A stretch of 35,435 nucleotides of DNA from Bacteroidota bacterium (GCA_026391115.1 JAPLER010000078.1:1-35435); one strand, 5' to 3'. Numbered from the stretch's first letter, positions 16,636 through 25,287 are shown. Notes: generated by a model not told the origin, from the sequence alone. Made by a program: numbers and translations.

Positions 16636-16697
16636 AGCAATAAGAAAATATTTAATAAAGAGAATAGTTAGTGAAAAGTAACAAGGCAAGCAACTTA

Positions 16698-16723
16698 TAG
16701 CCACTAGGTACTTACCACTAGCC
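16698..16723. repeat. CTAG-rich repeat, right arm of copy B
   Basis: TAGCCACTAGGTACTTACCA then CTAGCC matches the end of the arm at 1941-1971 and again ends shortly before a downstream ATG (16737). No S23 gene lies between the two arms of this copy, only about 60 bp of A+T-rich sequence. Confidence 0.6.
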
Positions 16724-16736
16724 CAAAAGAAAAAAT

Positions 16737-18308
16737 ATGGACATTAAGAAGATTAAAACATTAGGCGATTTAAAGAAAAGTGGCTACGCACCCATCTCTG
16801 TTAAAGAAGAAATAAGGAAAAACCTCATTTCAAAAATTCAGCAAAAAGAAAATCCTTTTGAAGGAATTATGGGTTACGAAGACACTGTAATTCCTGATAC
16901 AGAACGTGCTATTTTAAGTCGTCATAATATTTTATTTTTGGGTTTGCGTGGACAAGCCAAAACAAGAATGGCAAGGCAAATGGTGGAGTTGTTGGATGAG
17001 TATATTCCTTATATCACAGGCAGTGACGTGAATGATGACCCATTAAAACCGATGACAAAATATGCAAAAGATTTAATTGCAGAAATGGGCGATAAAACTC
17101 CCATTTCTTTTATGCACAGAAGTGAGCGTTATGGAGAAAAGTTAGCAACGCCAGATGTAAGTGTAGCAGATCTTATAGGCGATATTGATCCTATTAAAGC
17201 TGCTAATTTAAAACTACATTTTGCAGATGAAAGAGTGATTCATTATGGCATAATTCCACGCAGTAACCGAGGTATTTTTGTGATTAATGAATTGCCTGAT
17301 TTACAAGCTCGTATTCAAGTAGCATTGTTTAATATTTTACAAGAAGGTGATATACAAATTCGTGGGTTCAAATTGCGAATGCCTTTGGATATATTGTTTG
17401 TATTTACTGCTAATCCTGAGGATTATACTAATCGTGGTAGTATCGTTACTCCGTTGAAAGATAGAATTGAAAGCCAGATTTTAACGCACTATCCAAAGTC
17501 TATTGAAACATCATTGGCTATTACAGAACAAGAGGCAAATATTAGTGTTGAACAAGCAGATAAAGTTGTTGTAAGTGACATCATTAAACGCGTGATTGAA
17601 CAAGTTGCTTTTGAAGCCAGAAGCAATGAATATGTTGATAAAAAAAGTGGTGTTAGTGCAAGGCTAACTATTGCTGCGTTTGAGAATGCAGTAAGTAGTG
17701 CAGAAAGAAGAGCTATTATCAATAATGAAAAAAATACACAGGTTTGGATGAGTGATTTAGTGGGCATCATTCCATCTATTACTGGTAAAATTGAATTGGT
17801 GTATGAAGGTGAACAAGAAGGCCCTTATCAAGTTGCCATCAACCTGATTGAAAAATCTATTAGAACTATTTTTGTTCAATATTTTCCTAATCCCGAACAA
17901 CTAAAAAAACGCAAACCAACAGGCAAAGCAAGTGCTGATGCCAAAGAAGTTGAAAACCCCTACAAAGCAATCACACGTTGGTTTGATGCAGGAAATCATT
18001 TAGACATTTTGTTAGATATGAGCGATGAAGCCAAGCTTGCTGCTTTGTATAAAGTAGATGGTTTGTATGCTTTGGTTAAAAAATATTATCCGCAAGGAAA
18101 AGAAAAGGAAACTGCTTTGCTGATGGAGTTTGTGTTACACGGTTTTGCTGCATATTCTTTAATCAGTAAAAAAACAATTGGAGGTAAAATTGAGTTTAAG
18201 GATTTAATGGGAAGTATGATGGATTTAAGTAATTTAAAAATGGATGATGAAGAAGATTATAGCTTAAGTATAAATTATTTCGTGTATAAGTATGAGTACT
18301 ATTGCTAA
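16737..18308 (+). CDS. MoxR / magnesium-chelatase-like AAA+ ATPase
   Basis: The 523-residue protein has an N-terminal region (GDLKKSGYAPISVKEEIRKN) and a P-loop GLRGQAKT (69-76), in which the usual second glycine before Lys is alanine. A GMAD-like DLIGDIDPIKA follows, then Walker B GIFVINELPDL, sensor 1 LFVFTANPEDYTNRGSI and arginine-finger region PLKDRIESQI. The C-terminal helical region is long and extends beyond the normal AAA+ lid. It should couple ATP hydrolysis to remodelling of an unknown client with the preceding VWA protein. The last residues (SLSINYFVYKYEYYC) look unusual compared with the acidic run before them. Homologues should be checked for a frameshift there. Confidence 0.88.
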   Translation: MDIKKIKTLGDLKKSGYAPISVKEEIRKNLISKIQQKENPFEGIMGYEDTVIPDTERAILSRHNILFLGLRGQAKTRMARQMVELLDEYIPYITGSDVNDDPLKPMTKYAKDLIAEMGDKTPISFMHRSERYGEKLATPDVSVADLIGDIDPIKAANLKLHFADERVIHYGIIPRSNRGIFVINELPDLQARIQVALFNILQEGDIQIRGFKLRMPLDILFVFTANPEDYTNRGSIVTPLKDRIESQILTHYPKSIETSLAITEQEANISVEQADKVVVSDIIKRVIEQVAFEARSNEYVDKKSGVSARLTIAAFENAVSSAERRAIINNEKNTQVWMSDLVGIIPSITGKIELVYEGEQEGPYQVAINLIEKSIRTIFVQYFPNPEQLKKRKPTGKASADAKEVENPYKAITRWFDAGNHLDILLDMSDEAKLAALYKVDGLYALVKKYYPQGKEKETALLMEFVLHGFAAYSLISKKTIGGKIEFKDLMGSMMDLSNLKMDDEEDYSLSINYFVYKYEYYC

Positions 18309-18564
18309 TATTGTTAATAGTCAGAAATTAATGCTTAAAATTCATAAAATAACTTCCCATTCAATTTAAATAAAAGCAAAATTTATAACGCCCTAACCCT
18401 AACTGAAGCACAATAAATAACTGTCTAGTCCTGAAAAAAGTTGACTGGTTAAGTGATAAAATCTTTGTATTGGTTGATTAAGATAAATCATCCTAAATAA
18501 AGTTGATTAAATAGGTTTTTACTCGTGTGTTGGAAAAGATTGTTTTTTGTAGCCATTAACAGCT
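18309..18564. other. Gene-free intergenic stretch with a tandem motif
   Basis: No credible reading frame was found. The stretch is A+T-rich and holds two related copies of a motif of about 22-25 bp (see the repeat at 18429-18515). It ends at the terminator hairpin of the ABC operon. Confidence 0.6.
18429..18515. repeat. Two degenerate direct copies, possible IS-end remnant
   Basis: TCCTGAAAAAAGTTGACTGG (18429-18448) and TCCTAAATAAAGTTGATTAA (18491-18510) share TCCT, AAA, AAAGTTGA and further bases in the same order, 62 bp apart. The first copy looks like the ends of transposable elements in Bacteroidota, but that is a loose recollection and there is no transposase here. Confidence 0.5.
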
Positions 18565-18589
18565 AAAAACACCCTTTTTTTGGGGGTGT
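18565..18589 (-). terminator. Terminator of the ABC transporter operon
   Basis: ACACCC (18569-18574) pairs with GGGTGT (18584-18589). Read on the minus strand, the hairpin is followed by TTTTT. It lies about 80 bp beyond the stop of the ATPase gene. Confidence 0.7.
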
Positions 18590-18670
18590 ATTTACCCTTT
18601 TTTTGAGTGTTTTACTCCTCGTTTTTATAAAAAAAAACTTATGCAATTTTACGTTATGGTGTGTATGGCA

Positions 18671-19417
18671 TTAAAACCACCCAAAAACATCGGTAGATTG
18701 TAGTTGTATTTTTTGTGTGGCATTCACATCTTTTATAATAGTGCCTTCTTGCATTTGAATAATTCTATTGCCATATTGTGTGGCTTCTTTAAGGTTGTGC
18801 GTTACTAGTATAGCTGTAAGTTGGAGTTGTGTAATTAATGTTTGGGCAGTATGCATTACTGTAGCTGCACTTTTAGGGTCTAGTGCTGCGGTGGGTTCGT
18901 CTAGCAACAGTATTTTACTATTGTCCATTACACTCATTAATAGTGTAAGTGCCTGGCGTTGTCCACCACTAAGGCTGCCTACTGGTTGGTTTATTTTGTT
19001 TTCTAAACCCATATCCAGTATTGCAATGTTGTCTTTTATGGTATTAATAAAATTGGTTGAAGTGCCTATGGTTATTGACTTTGATTGTGTGCGTAAAGCT
19101 GCCAGGCGAAAATTATCTATAATGCTTAATTCGGGGGCTGTGCCTTGCAATGGATTTTGAAACACGCGGCTCAACCATTTGGCTCGTTCATAATCTTGCA
19201 GCTTTGTTACATCATTTCCATCAATAACAATACTACCCTCATCTACCAAAAAACTACCAGCAATGGCATTGAGCAAAGTAGATTTTCCACTACCATTACT
19301 GCCTACAATAACAAGATAATCTTTATTGTTAATAGTTAAAGAAACATTGCTAAGTGCAAGTACAGCTGTTGCTTGGTTTTTATTAAAAGTTTTTGATATG
19401 TTAGATAAGGTGATCAA
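18671..19417 (-). CDS. ABC transporter ATP-binding protein (TrpZ-like, amino-acid/unknown substrate importer)
   Basis: The 248-residue ATPase has Walker A GSNGSGKST (39-47), the Q-loop FQNPLQGTAPELSI, signature LSGGQRQALT, Walker B ILLLDEPTAALD and the H-loop VTHNLKEA. Short ATPases of this kind pair with the permease family encoded next to it (COG4120) and a COG2984 binding protein, as in the TrpXYZ-type systems proposed to import tryptophan or related aromatic compounds. Translation starts with TTG at 19417, overlapping the TGA of the permease gene (TTGA), which implies translational coupling. The canonical opening ITLSNISKTF supports this start. Confidence 0.93.
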   Translation of the reverse strand: MITLSNISKTFNKNQATAVLALSNVSLTINNKDYLVIVGSNGSGKSTLLNAIAGSFLVDEGSIVIDGNDVTKLQDYERAKWLSRVFQNPLQGTAPELSIIDNFRLAALRTQSKSITIGTSTNFINTIKDNIAILDMGLENKINQPVGSLSGGQRQALTLLMSVMDNSKILLLDEPTAALDPKSAATVMHTAQTLITQLQLTAILVTHNLKEATQYGNRIIQMQEGTIIKDVNATQKIQLQSTDVFGWF

Positions 19418-20280
19418 CTTTTGGAAGATTTAATTTTTGTAACCACAACTATTACTAAAACAAATAGTGCTGTTGTCAGTTTTAATAAATTTGGATTAAC
19501 ACCTATTGCCAATGTTACTGCAAGAACCAATTGAAAAATAATACTACCTGCAATAACCAGCAATAATTGCTTTGATAAAGAGGTTACTTTAAAAACACTT
19601 TTTAAAGCATCTGCTATCAACACACTGCCAAGCCCAGTAATAACTATGCCTATGCCCATATTAATATCGGCATAAAACTGATTTTGTGTGATTAAAAAAC
19701 CAGCAAATGCAGTAAGTGCATTTGATATGGCTAGTCCAAAAATCTTCATTTTGTTATCGCTTACACCCAATGCCCTTACCATAGCACTATTGTTGCCTGT
19801 GGCACGCATAGCAATGCCAAAATCGGTTTTTAATAAATAAGCAATTATTGTAGTTATAACTGCAATAATTATAGTAACAATAATGAGTGAATTATAATTA
19901 CTGTTAGATAAAATATGTAGCGATGAAAATATATTTTTGGTATCTATTAATGGCAAATTGCTACGCCCCATAATAGTTAGGTTAATAGAGTATAATGCTG
20001 TCATAACAAGTATTCCAGCCAATAGTGCATCTATTTTAAACCTAGTGTGTATAATAGCTGTGCAAATGCCTGCCATAGCACCACATAGTATTACTGTGGG
20101 TATAATAATGTAAATAGGAATATGTTGTGTAAGCATTACAGCACTTACTACAGCACCAAGTGTGTAACTCCCATCTGTAGTAATATCGGGTATATTGAAA
20201 ATTTTCATACTCATAAAAATTCCCAATGCCATTGATGATAAACACAAGCCTAAAATAATTGCTGATATATATGCTTCCAT
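19414..20280 (-). CDS. ABC transporter permease (COG4120 / TrpY-like)
   Basis: The 288-residue integral membrane protein has about eight or nine hydrophobic helices (for example IILGLCLSSMALGIFMSMKI and LLLVIAGSIIFQLVLAVTLA). It shows the family motif NIPDITTDGSYTLGAVVSAV near residue 33, the central AMRATGNNSAMVRALGVSDN loop that contacts the ATPase, and NALTAFAGFLITQNQF. It forms the inner-membrane channel with the ATPase that follows. The start ATG is 3 bp after the stop of the upstream barrel gene, and its end overlaps the ATPase start. All three therefore form one operon. The substrate-binding lipoprotein of the same family lies 5 kb away at 25288. Confidence 0.92.
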   Translation of the reverse strand: MEAYISAIILGLCLSSMALGIFMSMKIFNIPDITTDGSYTLGAVVSAVMLTQHIPIYIIIPTVILCGAMAGICTAIIHTRFKIDALLAGILVMTALYSINLTIMGRSNLPLIDTKNIFSSLHILSNSNYNSLIIVTIIIAVITTIIAYLLKTDFGIAMRATGNNSAMVRALGVSDNKMKIFGLAISNALTAFAGFLITQNQFYADINMGIGIVITGLGSVLIADALKSVFKVTSLSKQLLLVIAGSIIFQLVLAVTLAIGVNPNLLKLTTALFVLVIVVVTKIKSSKS

Positions 20281-20283
20281 TAA

Positions 20284-21978
20284 TTAAAAATCATATTCTC
20301 TCTTTCTTAAATTCATTCTAAAACCTACATTAAAAATATTGTTGGTTGTAGATGGTGTACCTTCAATTTTATTGGCTCTTATAATGTAGTCTGCATCTAT
20401 AAAAACATTTGGAAGCAGCTCGTAGCTTGCACTTGCTTGTGCCAATACTGTAGTGCTTTTTAAACCGTTGCCTGTTTTCCAGCCATAGTCGTAAGGTCTA
20501 TTAAAGTAAGATGAAAAAATATTTGAACCAAAATTAATACCTGCACTATCTAGACCTTGCACAAAGTAAATTAACTTGCCTTGCAATTGTAATTTAGGTA
20601 TGGGTTGATATTTTAGTATACCAATTACTTCTTTAAAGTTGGCTCCTAAAGGATGTGCTAATGCTTGATTGTAATGTGTAAAAGAACTATAATTATCTTT
20701 TGATGTATAAACAAATGGACGTACCAAATTTACTTCTGCCTGTAAGTCTAAATTTGGTATTCCAAACAAGTCTATGCTTTTAACACCTAGTTGCAATGCT
20801 TGTTTGTTTGCCCAAAAACCTTTGCTATATTTTAGTACTTCGCCCAAAACAAATTCGTTGATAATAACTTGTCCATATAGCTGATGCTTTTTTGCAACAT
20901 TGGCTTTTACATTTAACCCAATTGTTGCTTTATCTGGGCTACCCAATTGATGACCTAACGCAACACTAAATATCATTGGATTCAAGTAATTCAAGTCATA
21001 TCCATTTTTTCTACCAAACATAATGTGTTCAAAAAAGCCCACATTTAACCATTTTGTAACTTGTAAGTCTAGGCAATGAAATGTCATATATTTTTTGGGA
21101 TAAAGTGTATCAACACCTTGTGGTATATCGCTTCTATTAACCATTTGAGCAAATAAGTTGTAGTAGTTAAATTTCCAAAAACGTGCATTTACTTTTAAGA
21201 ATAAATAGTTATTGCTAAAGTCGCTCAATATTAAACTTCTATAACCATTGCCAATAAAAACTTTATCAAAAGCAAACTGCATATCTATACCTTTTGCAGC
21301 ATTAAACATAATACCACCTTTAACCTCAAATAAGTCCAAAGGTTGTGTAGAACCTGCACTAATATTGCCTTTAAAGTAACCCAAGCCAGGAACAGCTGTA
21401 TTGGCTGTTGTATAATTTCTTGCATATAATGGCATTCTCATTTGATTATCTGTAGCATAAGTATAGTAACCAATTTTGTTGGTAAACTGCCCACGCCATT
21501 GAGCAATTTCACGAGAGTTATTATAAACTTTAGCATTTGAAGCACTTTCTTTTCCAAACTGAAAGTTATACATTAGATGAGAATAGAAAGAAAAATCGCC
21601 ACGCTTTACACCAAAATAAAATGGAGCATCTAAATGCTTTTTACTCCACAGGTTTTTAAATTGCAAAGAGGTATCTCCAAGTCCTTTACGCCAATCAAAA
21701 TTATCTTTTAGACAAATGTCCAAATTATATTTATCTACTTTACTTAATTTAATTTTTCCTGTTTTTTGCAAGCTGTCAATAAACTCTAGTCTTTGTGTCA
21801 ATATCTTTCTGTCAAAGGGTTTTATACAACTAAAGTTTAATACACTATCTCGTTGTAGTTTTATTTCCATACGCTCAATAAAATTATACTGGCGAGAACC
21901 TAGTTCAATAAAATCGGCTTGTGCAACCACTGTTGTAGAAACAACAAAACAAGCAATGACAAATAAAAATTTTCTCAT
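20284..21978 (-). CDS. Outer-membrane beta-barrel protein, capsule-assembly Wzi-like
   Basis: The 564-residue protein has a Sec signal peptide (FLFVIACFVVSTTVVAQ) and a barrel-like body of many alternating strands. It ends FNVGFRMNLRKREYDF, with an aromatic last residue as in outer-membrane proteins. The segment FIGNGYRSLILSDFSNNYLF and later FNYYNLFAQM and NVGFFEHIMFGRK resemble the Wzi-like family that binds capsule polysaccharide in Gram-negative bacteria. That assignment is by resemblance and is uncertain. It is the first gene of an operon with an ABC importer (permease start 3 bp downstream). This is an unusual pairing that may mean the barrel serves the same substrate. A well-placed -7 box lies at 21998-22005. 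Confidence 0.75.
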   Translation of the reverse strand: MRKFLFVIACFVVSTTVVAQADFIELGSRQYNFIERMEIKLQRDSVLNFSCIKPFDRKILTQRLEFIDSLQKTGKIKLSKVDKYNLDICLKDNFDWRKGLGDTSLQFKNLWSKKHLDAPFYFGVKRGDFSFYSHLMYNFQFGKESASNAKVYNNSREIAQWRGQFTNKIGYYTYATDNQMRMPLYARNYTTANTAVPGLGYFKGNISAGSTQPLDLFEVKGGIMFNAAKGIDMQFAFDKVFIGNGYRSLILSDFSNNYLFLKVNARFWKFNYYNLFAQMVNRSDIPQGVDTLYPKKYMTFHCLDLQVTKWLNVGFFEHIMFGRKNGYDLNYLNPMIFSVALGHQLGSPDKATIGLNVKANVAKKHQLYGQVIINEFVLGEVLKYSKGFWANKQALQLGVKSIDLFGIPNLDLQAEVNLVRPFVYTSKDNYSSFTHYNQALAHPLGANFKEVIGILKYQPIPKLQLQGKLIYFVQGLDSAGINFGSNIFSSYFNRPYDYGWKTGNGLKSTTVLAQASASYELLPNVFIDADYIIRANKIEGTPSTTNNIFNVGFRMNLRKREYDF

Positions 21979-21997
21979 ATTGTGTAGTTATATTTTT

Positions 21998-22005
21998 CAA
22001 AAGTA
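21998..22005 (-). promoter_or_regulatory. Promoter -7 box of the barrel/ABC operon
   Basis: The minus-strand TACTTTTG is a full match to TAnnTTTG, 19 bp upstream of the ATG at 21978. That leaves a 5' leader of only about 13 nt. The -33 element is not obvious. Confidence 0.65.
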
Positions 22006-22089
22006 TGAGTTGCAACAGACTTTACTACATTAATAGTAAAGTTTTTGCATTAAAACTTCAAACAGTTTAACTTAATTTGCCAACTACTT

Positions 22090-24033
22090 ATGCAGTTATC
22101 CATCATTATAGTTAATTACAATGTAAAATATTTTTTAGAACAGTGTTTGCACAGTGTTGTAAAAGCTATTGAAGGCATACATGCAGAAGTAATAGTTGTT
22201 GACAATGATAGTAAAGATGGGAGTGTGGCTTATTTGCAACCTCTTTTTCCGAGAGTAAAATTTATTGCTAGCAAAACAAATGATGGCTTTGCCAAAGCCA
22301 ATAATAAAGCAATTGAATTTTGTAAAGGAGATTATATTTTATTTTTGAATCCAGATACAATTGTGCCAGAAGAGTGCTTTAAAAACTGCATCAACTTTTT
22401 TAAACAACATCAAGATTGTGGTGCGTTGGGTGTGCAAATGATTGATGGTACAGGCAATTTTTTACCAGAAAGCAAACGCTCGTTTCCATCGCTAAGTGCA
22501 GCATTTTACAAGTTAACAGGTTTATCAATTATTTTTCCGAAAAGTAAAACTTTTAATGCTTATGCACTTGGACATTTGCCTACAAATGAAAGTTATGAAG
22601 TAGATGTTTTGGCTGGAGCTTTTATGATGCTCAGTAAGGCTGTAATTGAATCCACACAAGGTTTTGACGAATCTTACTTTATGTATGGAGAAGATATTGA
22701 TTTAAGCTATAAAGTACAACAAGCAGGGTATAAAAATTACTATTTTGGACAGCAACAAATTATTCACTTTAAAGGAGAAAGTACAAAAAGAGGCAGCTTG
22801 AACTATGTAAGAATGTTTTATAATGCTATGAGCATTTTTGTAAAAAAACATTACAGTGGTAGCAAAGCAACTTTCTTTTCTTTAATTATAAATATTGCTA
22901 TTTGGTGCAGGGCATTGGTAAGTATTTTGCAAAACATCATTAGCAAAAGTGGAATGCTATTGTTTGATGCTTTTGTGGTGAGTGTAAGTTTATATTTTAC
23001 CAAATTTTTATGGGAAAGTAGAATAACAGAAGGTACCAAATTTACAAGTACATTAGCTCAATATTATATACCATTATTCACTATAGTTTTTATTATTGGT
23101 GCTTTGTTAAGTGGTATTTACGATAACCTATATAAACCATCAAAAGCTTTTATAGCTTCGGTTTCAGCTGTTGTTATTATGCTGGCAGTATATAGTTTAA
23201 TGCCTGAATATTGGCGATTTTCACGAGGTGTAATTTTAGCTGGTGGTATATTAAGTGGTGTTACGGTTACATTAATGCGTTGGTTATTTATTCAGTTAAA
23301 TCTATTGAAAGATGTAGAAGCAGATAAATATAAACAACTAGTAATTGTTGGTAGCAATGCAGAACAAATACAAGCCTTGCACTTTATTGAAAAGGATGAT
23401 ATTGAAAATAAGTTTTTGGGTAGAATAGGCTTAAAAGAGAATGAAGAAAATGCCATTGGGAGTGTTAATAACATTGCATCTTTAAGTAAGCAAATAGGTT
23501 TTGGTGAAATTATTTTTTGTGAAGGAAATTTGAGTTTTAACGATATTATTTCAACTATAGTATTACTTAAAAACAAAAAAATTGGCTTTAGGTTTTTTGC
23601 AAAAAAAAGTCATTGTATTGTAGGCAGTGATAGCAAAACTACAACAGGAGAAGCCATTACTGCAGATGGGCATTTTGCATTGTCTAGCCCCTATCAACAA
23701 AGAATGAAAAGAATGGTAGATATATGGATTGCATTGATACTAATCGCAACTTATCCTTTGCAGTTATTTTTCTATAAAAATGCAACTATAGTTTTTAAAA
23801 GCACTTGGCAAGTAATTTTTGGCAAACGCACTTGGGTGGGTTATTCTAGTTTTCAAAACAAACTGCCACTTATACCCAATGGCTATTTAACACCAAATGG
23901 ATACAGCAATAATGGAAAATTTGAATTGAACATTAATGTACTTAAAAAAACAGACGCACTTTATGCAAGAGAGTATGATTGGTTGCAAGATGTTAAGATA
24001 ATTTATAATAACTATAAAAATATTGGTTTATAA
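22090..24033 (+). CDS. Glycosyltransferase family 2 fused to membrane and sugar-transferase-like C-terminus
   Basis: The 647-residue fusion starts with a GT2 domain (about 1-240): SIIIVNYNVKYFLEQCLHSV, VIVVDNDSKDGS, DGFAKANNKAIEF, LFLNPDTIVP (metal-binding DxD position) and the FDESYFMYGEDIDLSYKVQQ acceptor region. This is typical of rhamnosyl- or similar transferases. Hydrophobic helices follow (about 245-400), then a Rossmann-like stretch (KQLVIVGSNAEQIQALHFIE) and a tail with MKRMVDIWIALILIATYP and GKRTWVGY. The tail resembles the start and end of polyprenyl-phosphate sugar transferases but lacks the phosphosugar-transferase core between them. A role in envelope or exopolysaccharide synthesis is inferred. 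It is convergent with gpsA, 8 bp away. Confidence 0.85.
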   Translation: MQLSIIIVNYNVKYFLEQCLHSVVKAIEGIHAEVIVVDNDSKDGSVAYLQPLFPRVKFIASKTNDGFAKANNKAIEFCKGDYILFLNPDTIVPEECFKNCINFFKQHQDCGALGVQMIDGTGNFLPESKRSFPSLSAAFYKLTGLSIIFPKSKTFNAYALGHLPTNESYEVDVLAGAFMMLSKAVIESTQGFDESYFMYGEDIDLSYKVQQAGYKNYYFGQQQIIHFKGESTKRGSLNYVRMFYNAMSIFVKKHYSGSKATFFSLIINIAIWCRALVSILQNIISKSGMLLFDAFVVSVSLYFTKFLWESRITEGTKFTSTLAQYYIPLFTIVFIIGALLSGIYDNLYKPSKAFIASVSAVVIMLAVYSLMPEYWRFSRGVILAGGILSGVTVTLMRWLFIQLNLLKDVEADKYKQLVIVGSNAEQIQALHFIEKDDIENKFLGRIGLKENEENAIGSVNNIASLSKQIGFGEIIFCEGNLSFNDIISTIVLLKNKKIGFRFFAKKSHCIVGSDSKTTTGEAITADGHFALSSPYQQRMKRMVDIWIALILIATYPLQLFFYKNATIVFKSTWQVIFGKRTWVGYSSFQNKLPLIPNGYLTPNGYSNNGKFELNINVLKKTDALYAREYDWLQDVKIIYNNYKNIGL

Positions 24034-24041
24034 TTTTTTGC

Positions 24042-25052
24042 TTACAAAAGCAAACCCTCTATTTTTTTAAACCTTTCAGCAGCAGACAATCCTTCCCACA
24101 AAATTTTATAAATAGTATTTGCAATAGGTATACTTGCGTTTACATCATTATTTTTTATATAAATACACTTGCTTGCATTGTATCCTTCTGCAACCATATT
24201 CAACTCTAATTGTGCAGCTTTAACACTATAACCCTTACCAATCATATTACCAAATGTTCTATTTCTACTGTATAAGCTGTAACACGTTACCAGCAAGTCT
24301 CCCAAATAAACACTGCTAGAATAGTTTATCTTTTTTTGTTCTTCTTCGGTTTCATTATTCCATACCAATTGCTTTAAAAATCTTACCATTTCATCTGCAG
24401 CATTGGTTATATAAACACTTAAAAAATTATCACCATACTCTAACCCATGTGCAATACCAGCACCCAATGCATATATATTTTTTAGGATAGCAGCATATTG
24501 CACACCTATTACATCATGATTGGTTACAACATTCAAATATTCTGTTTTAAAAAAGTTGCCAAGTTGTTTTGCTGTAGCTTCGTTAATACCACTAAAAGTC
24601 AAGTAGCTCAACTTTTCAGAAGCTACTTCTTCCGCATGGCAAGGACCCAAAACAGTGTAATAGTTATCAATACTAAAATTAAATTCCTCTTTTAGAAAAT
24701 CGTTTAATAATTGATTTTTTGCAGGTAAAATTCCTTTAATTGCTGAAATGATTTTTTTGCCTTGCAAAGCGTTTTTATCCAATTGTTGCAAAGCACTTTC
24801 AGCATATGCACTTGGTGTAGCAATTACCAAAACATCACTATTAGCAACAGTTTCAGCAATATTGCTGCTTAGTGTAAGTTGATTGGTGTTAAAGTAGGCA
24901 CTATGTAAATAATGTGGATTATGATGTCTGGTTTTAATGGTTTTTATTGTATCATTATTTCTAATCCACCAATTGATGTTATTTCCATTATCTGTTAAAA
25001 GTTTAGCCAAAGCAGTAGCCCAACTTCCACTTCCAATTAATCCATATTGCAT
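24042..25052 (-). CDS. gpsA: NAD(P)-dependent glycerol-3-phosphate dehydrogenase
   Basis: The 336-residue enzyme reduces dihydroxyacetone phosphate to sn-glycerol-3-phosphate, the precursor of phospholipids. Seen are the Rossmann motif YGLIGSGSWATALAKLL, the strand VLVIATPSAYAESALQQL, ISAIKGI, the active-site region TVLGPCHAEEVASEKLSYLT (GPSFA replaced by GPCHA, as seen in Bacteroidota versions), and YAAILKNIYALGAGIAHGL with the catalytic Lys. The frame opens 20 codons upstream (25112), but the ATG at 25052 begins exactly at MQYGLIGSG. A promoter box at 25073-25080 would place the transcript start between the two, so 25052 is the start. Confidence 0.94.
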   Translation of the reverse strand: MQYGLIGSGSWATALAKLLTDNGNNINWWIRNNDTIKTIKTRHHNPHYLHSAYFNTNQLTLSSNIAETVANSDVLVIATPSAYAESALQQLDKNALQGKKIISAIKGILPAKNQLLNDFLKEEFNFSIDNYYTVLGPCHAEEVASEKLSYLTFSGINEATAKQLGNFFKTEYLNVVTNHDVIGVQYAAILKNIYALGAGIAHGLEYGDNFLSVYITNAADEMVRFLKQLVWNNETEEEQKKINYSSSVYLGDLLVTCYSLYSRNRTFGNMIGKGYSVKAAQLELNMVAEGYNASKCIYIKNNDVNASIPIANTIYKILWEGLSAAERFKKIEGLLL

Positions 25053-25072
25053 AGCAGTTATATTTGTTAAAG

Positions 25073-25080
25073 CAAATGTA
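25073..25080 (-). promoter_or_regulatory. Promoter -7 box for gpsA
   Basis: The minus-strand TACATTTG matches TAnnTTTG fully, 20 bp upstream of the chosen gpsA start. It supports that start over the longer frame. Confidence 0.6.
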
Positions 25081-25120
25081 AATTGTTGTTTGCCACATAG
25101 CACACAGTTCAATAATTTTT

Positions 25121-25143
25121 ATTAAAATGCTTTGCATTTTAAT
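25121..25143. repeat. Perfect hairpin in the gpsA / binding-protein divergent region
   Basis: ATTAAAATGC (25121-25130) and GCATTTTAAT (25134-25143) form a 10-bp perfect inverted repeat with a 3-nt loop. It could be an operator or a remnant terminator; it lies between divergent genes. Confidence 0.45.
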
Positions 25144-25287
25144 TTTACTATTGTTCAGGCTGTATAGCTACTATTTTACTTTAGTGGCGTTGGCACCATT
25201 CAGCATTTGCAGTTTTATTCATCAAAACACATAGCTGTAAAATAATATAACAACAACATGCCCCCCCAAAACTGTAAACAAAATACT

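Noticed and set aside
25053-25112. Longer gpsA start at 25112
   Set aside because: The extra 20 residues are not part of the family, and a consensus promoter box lies within that stretch.
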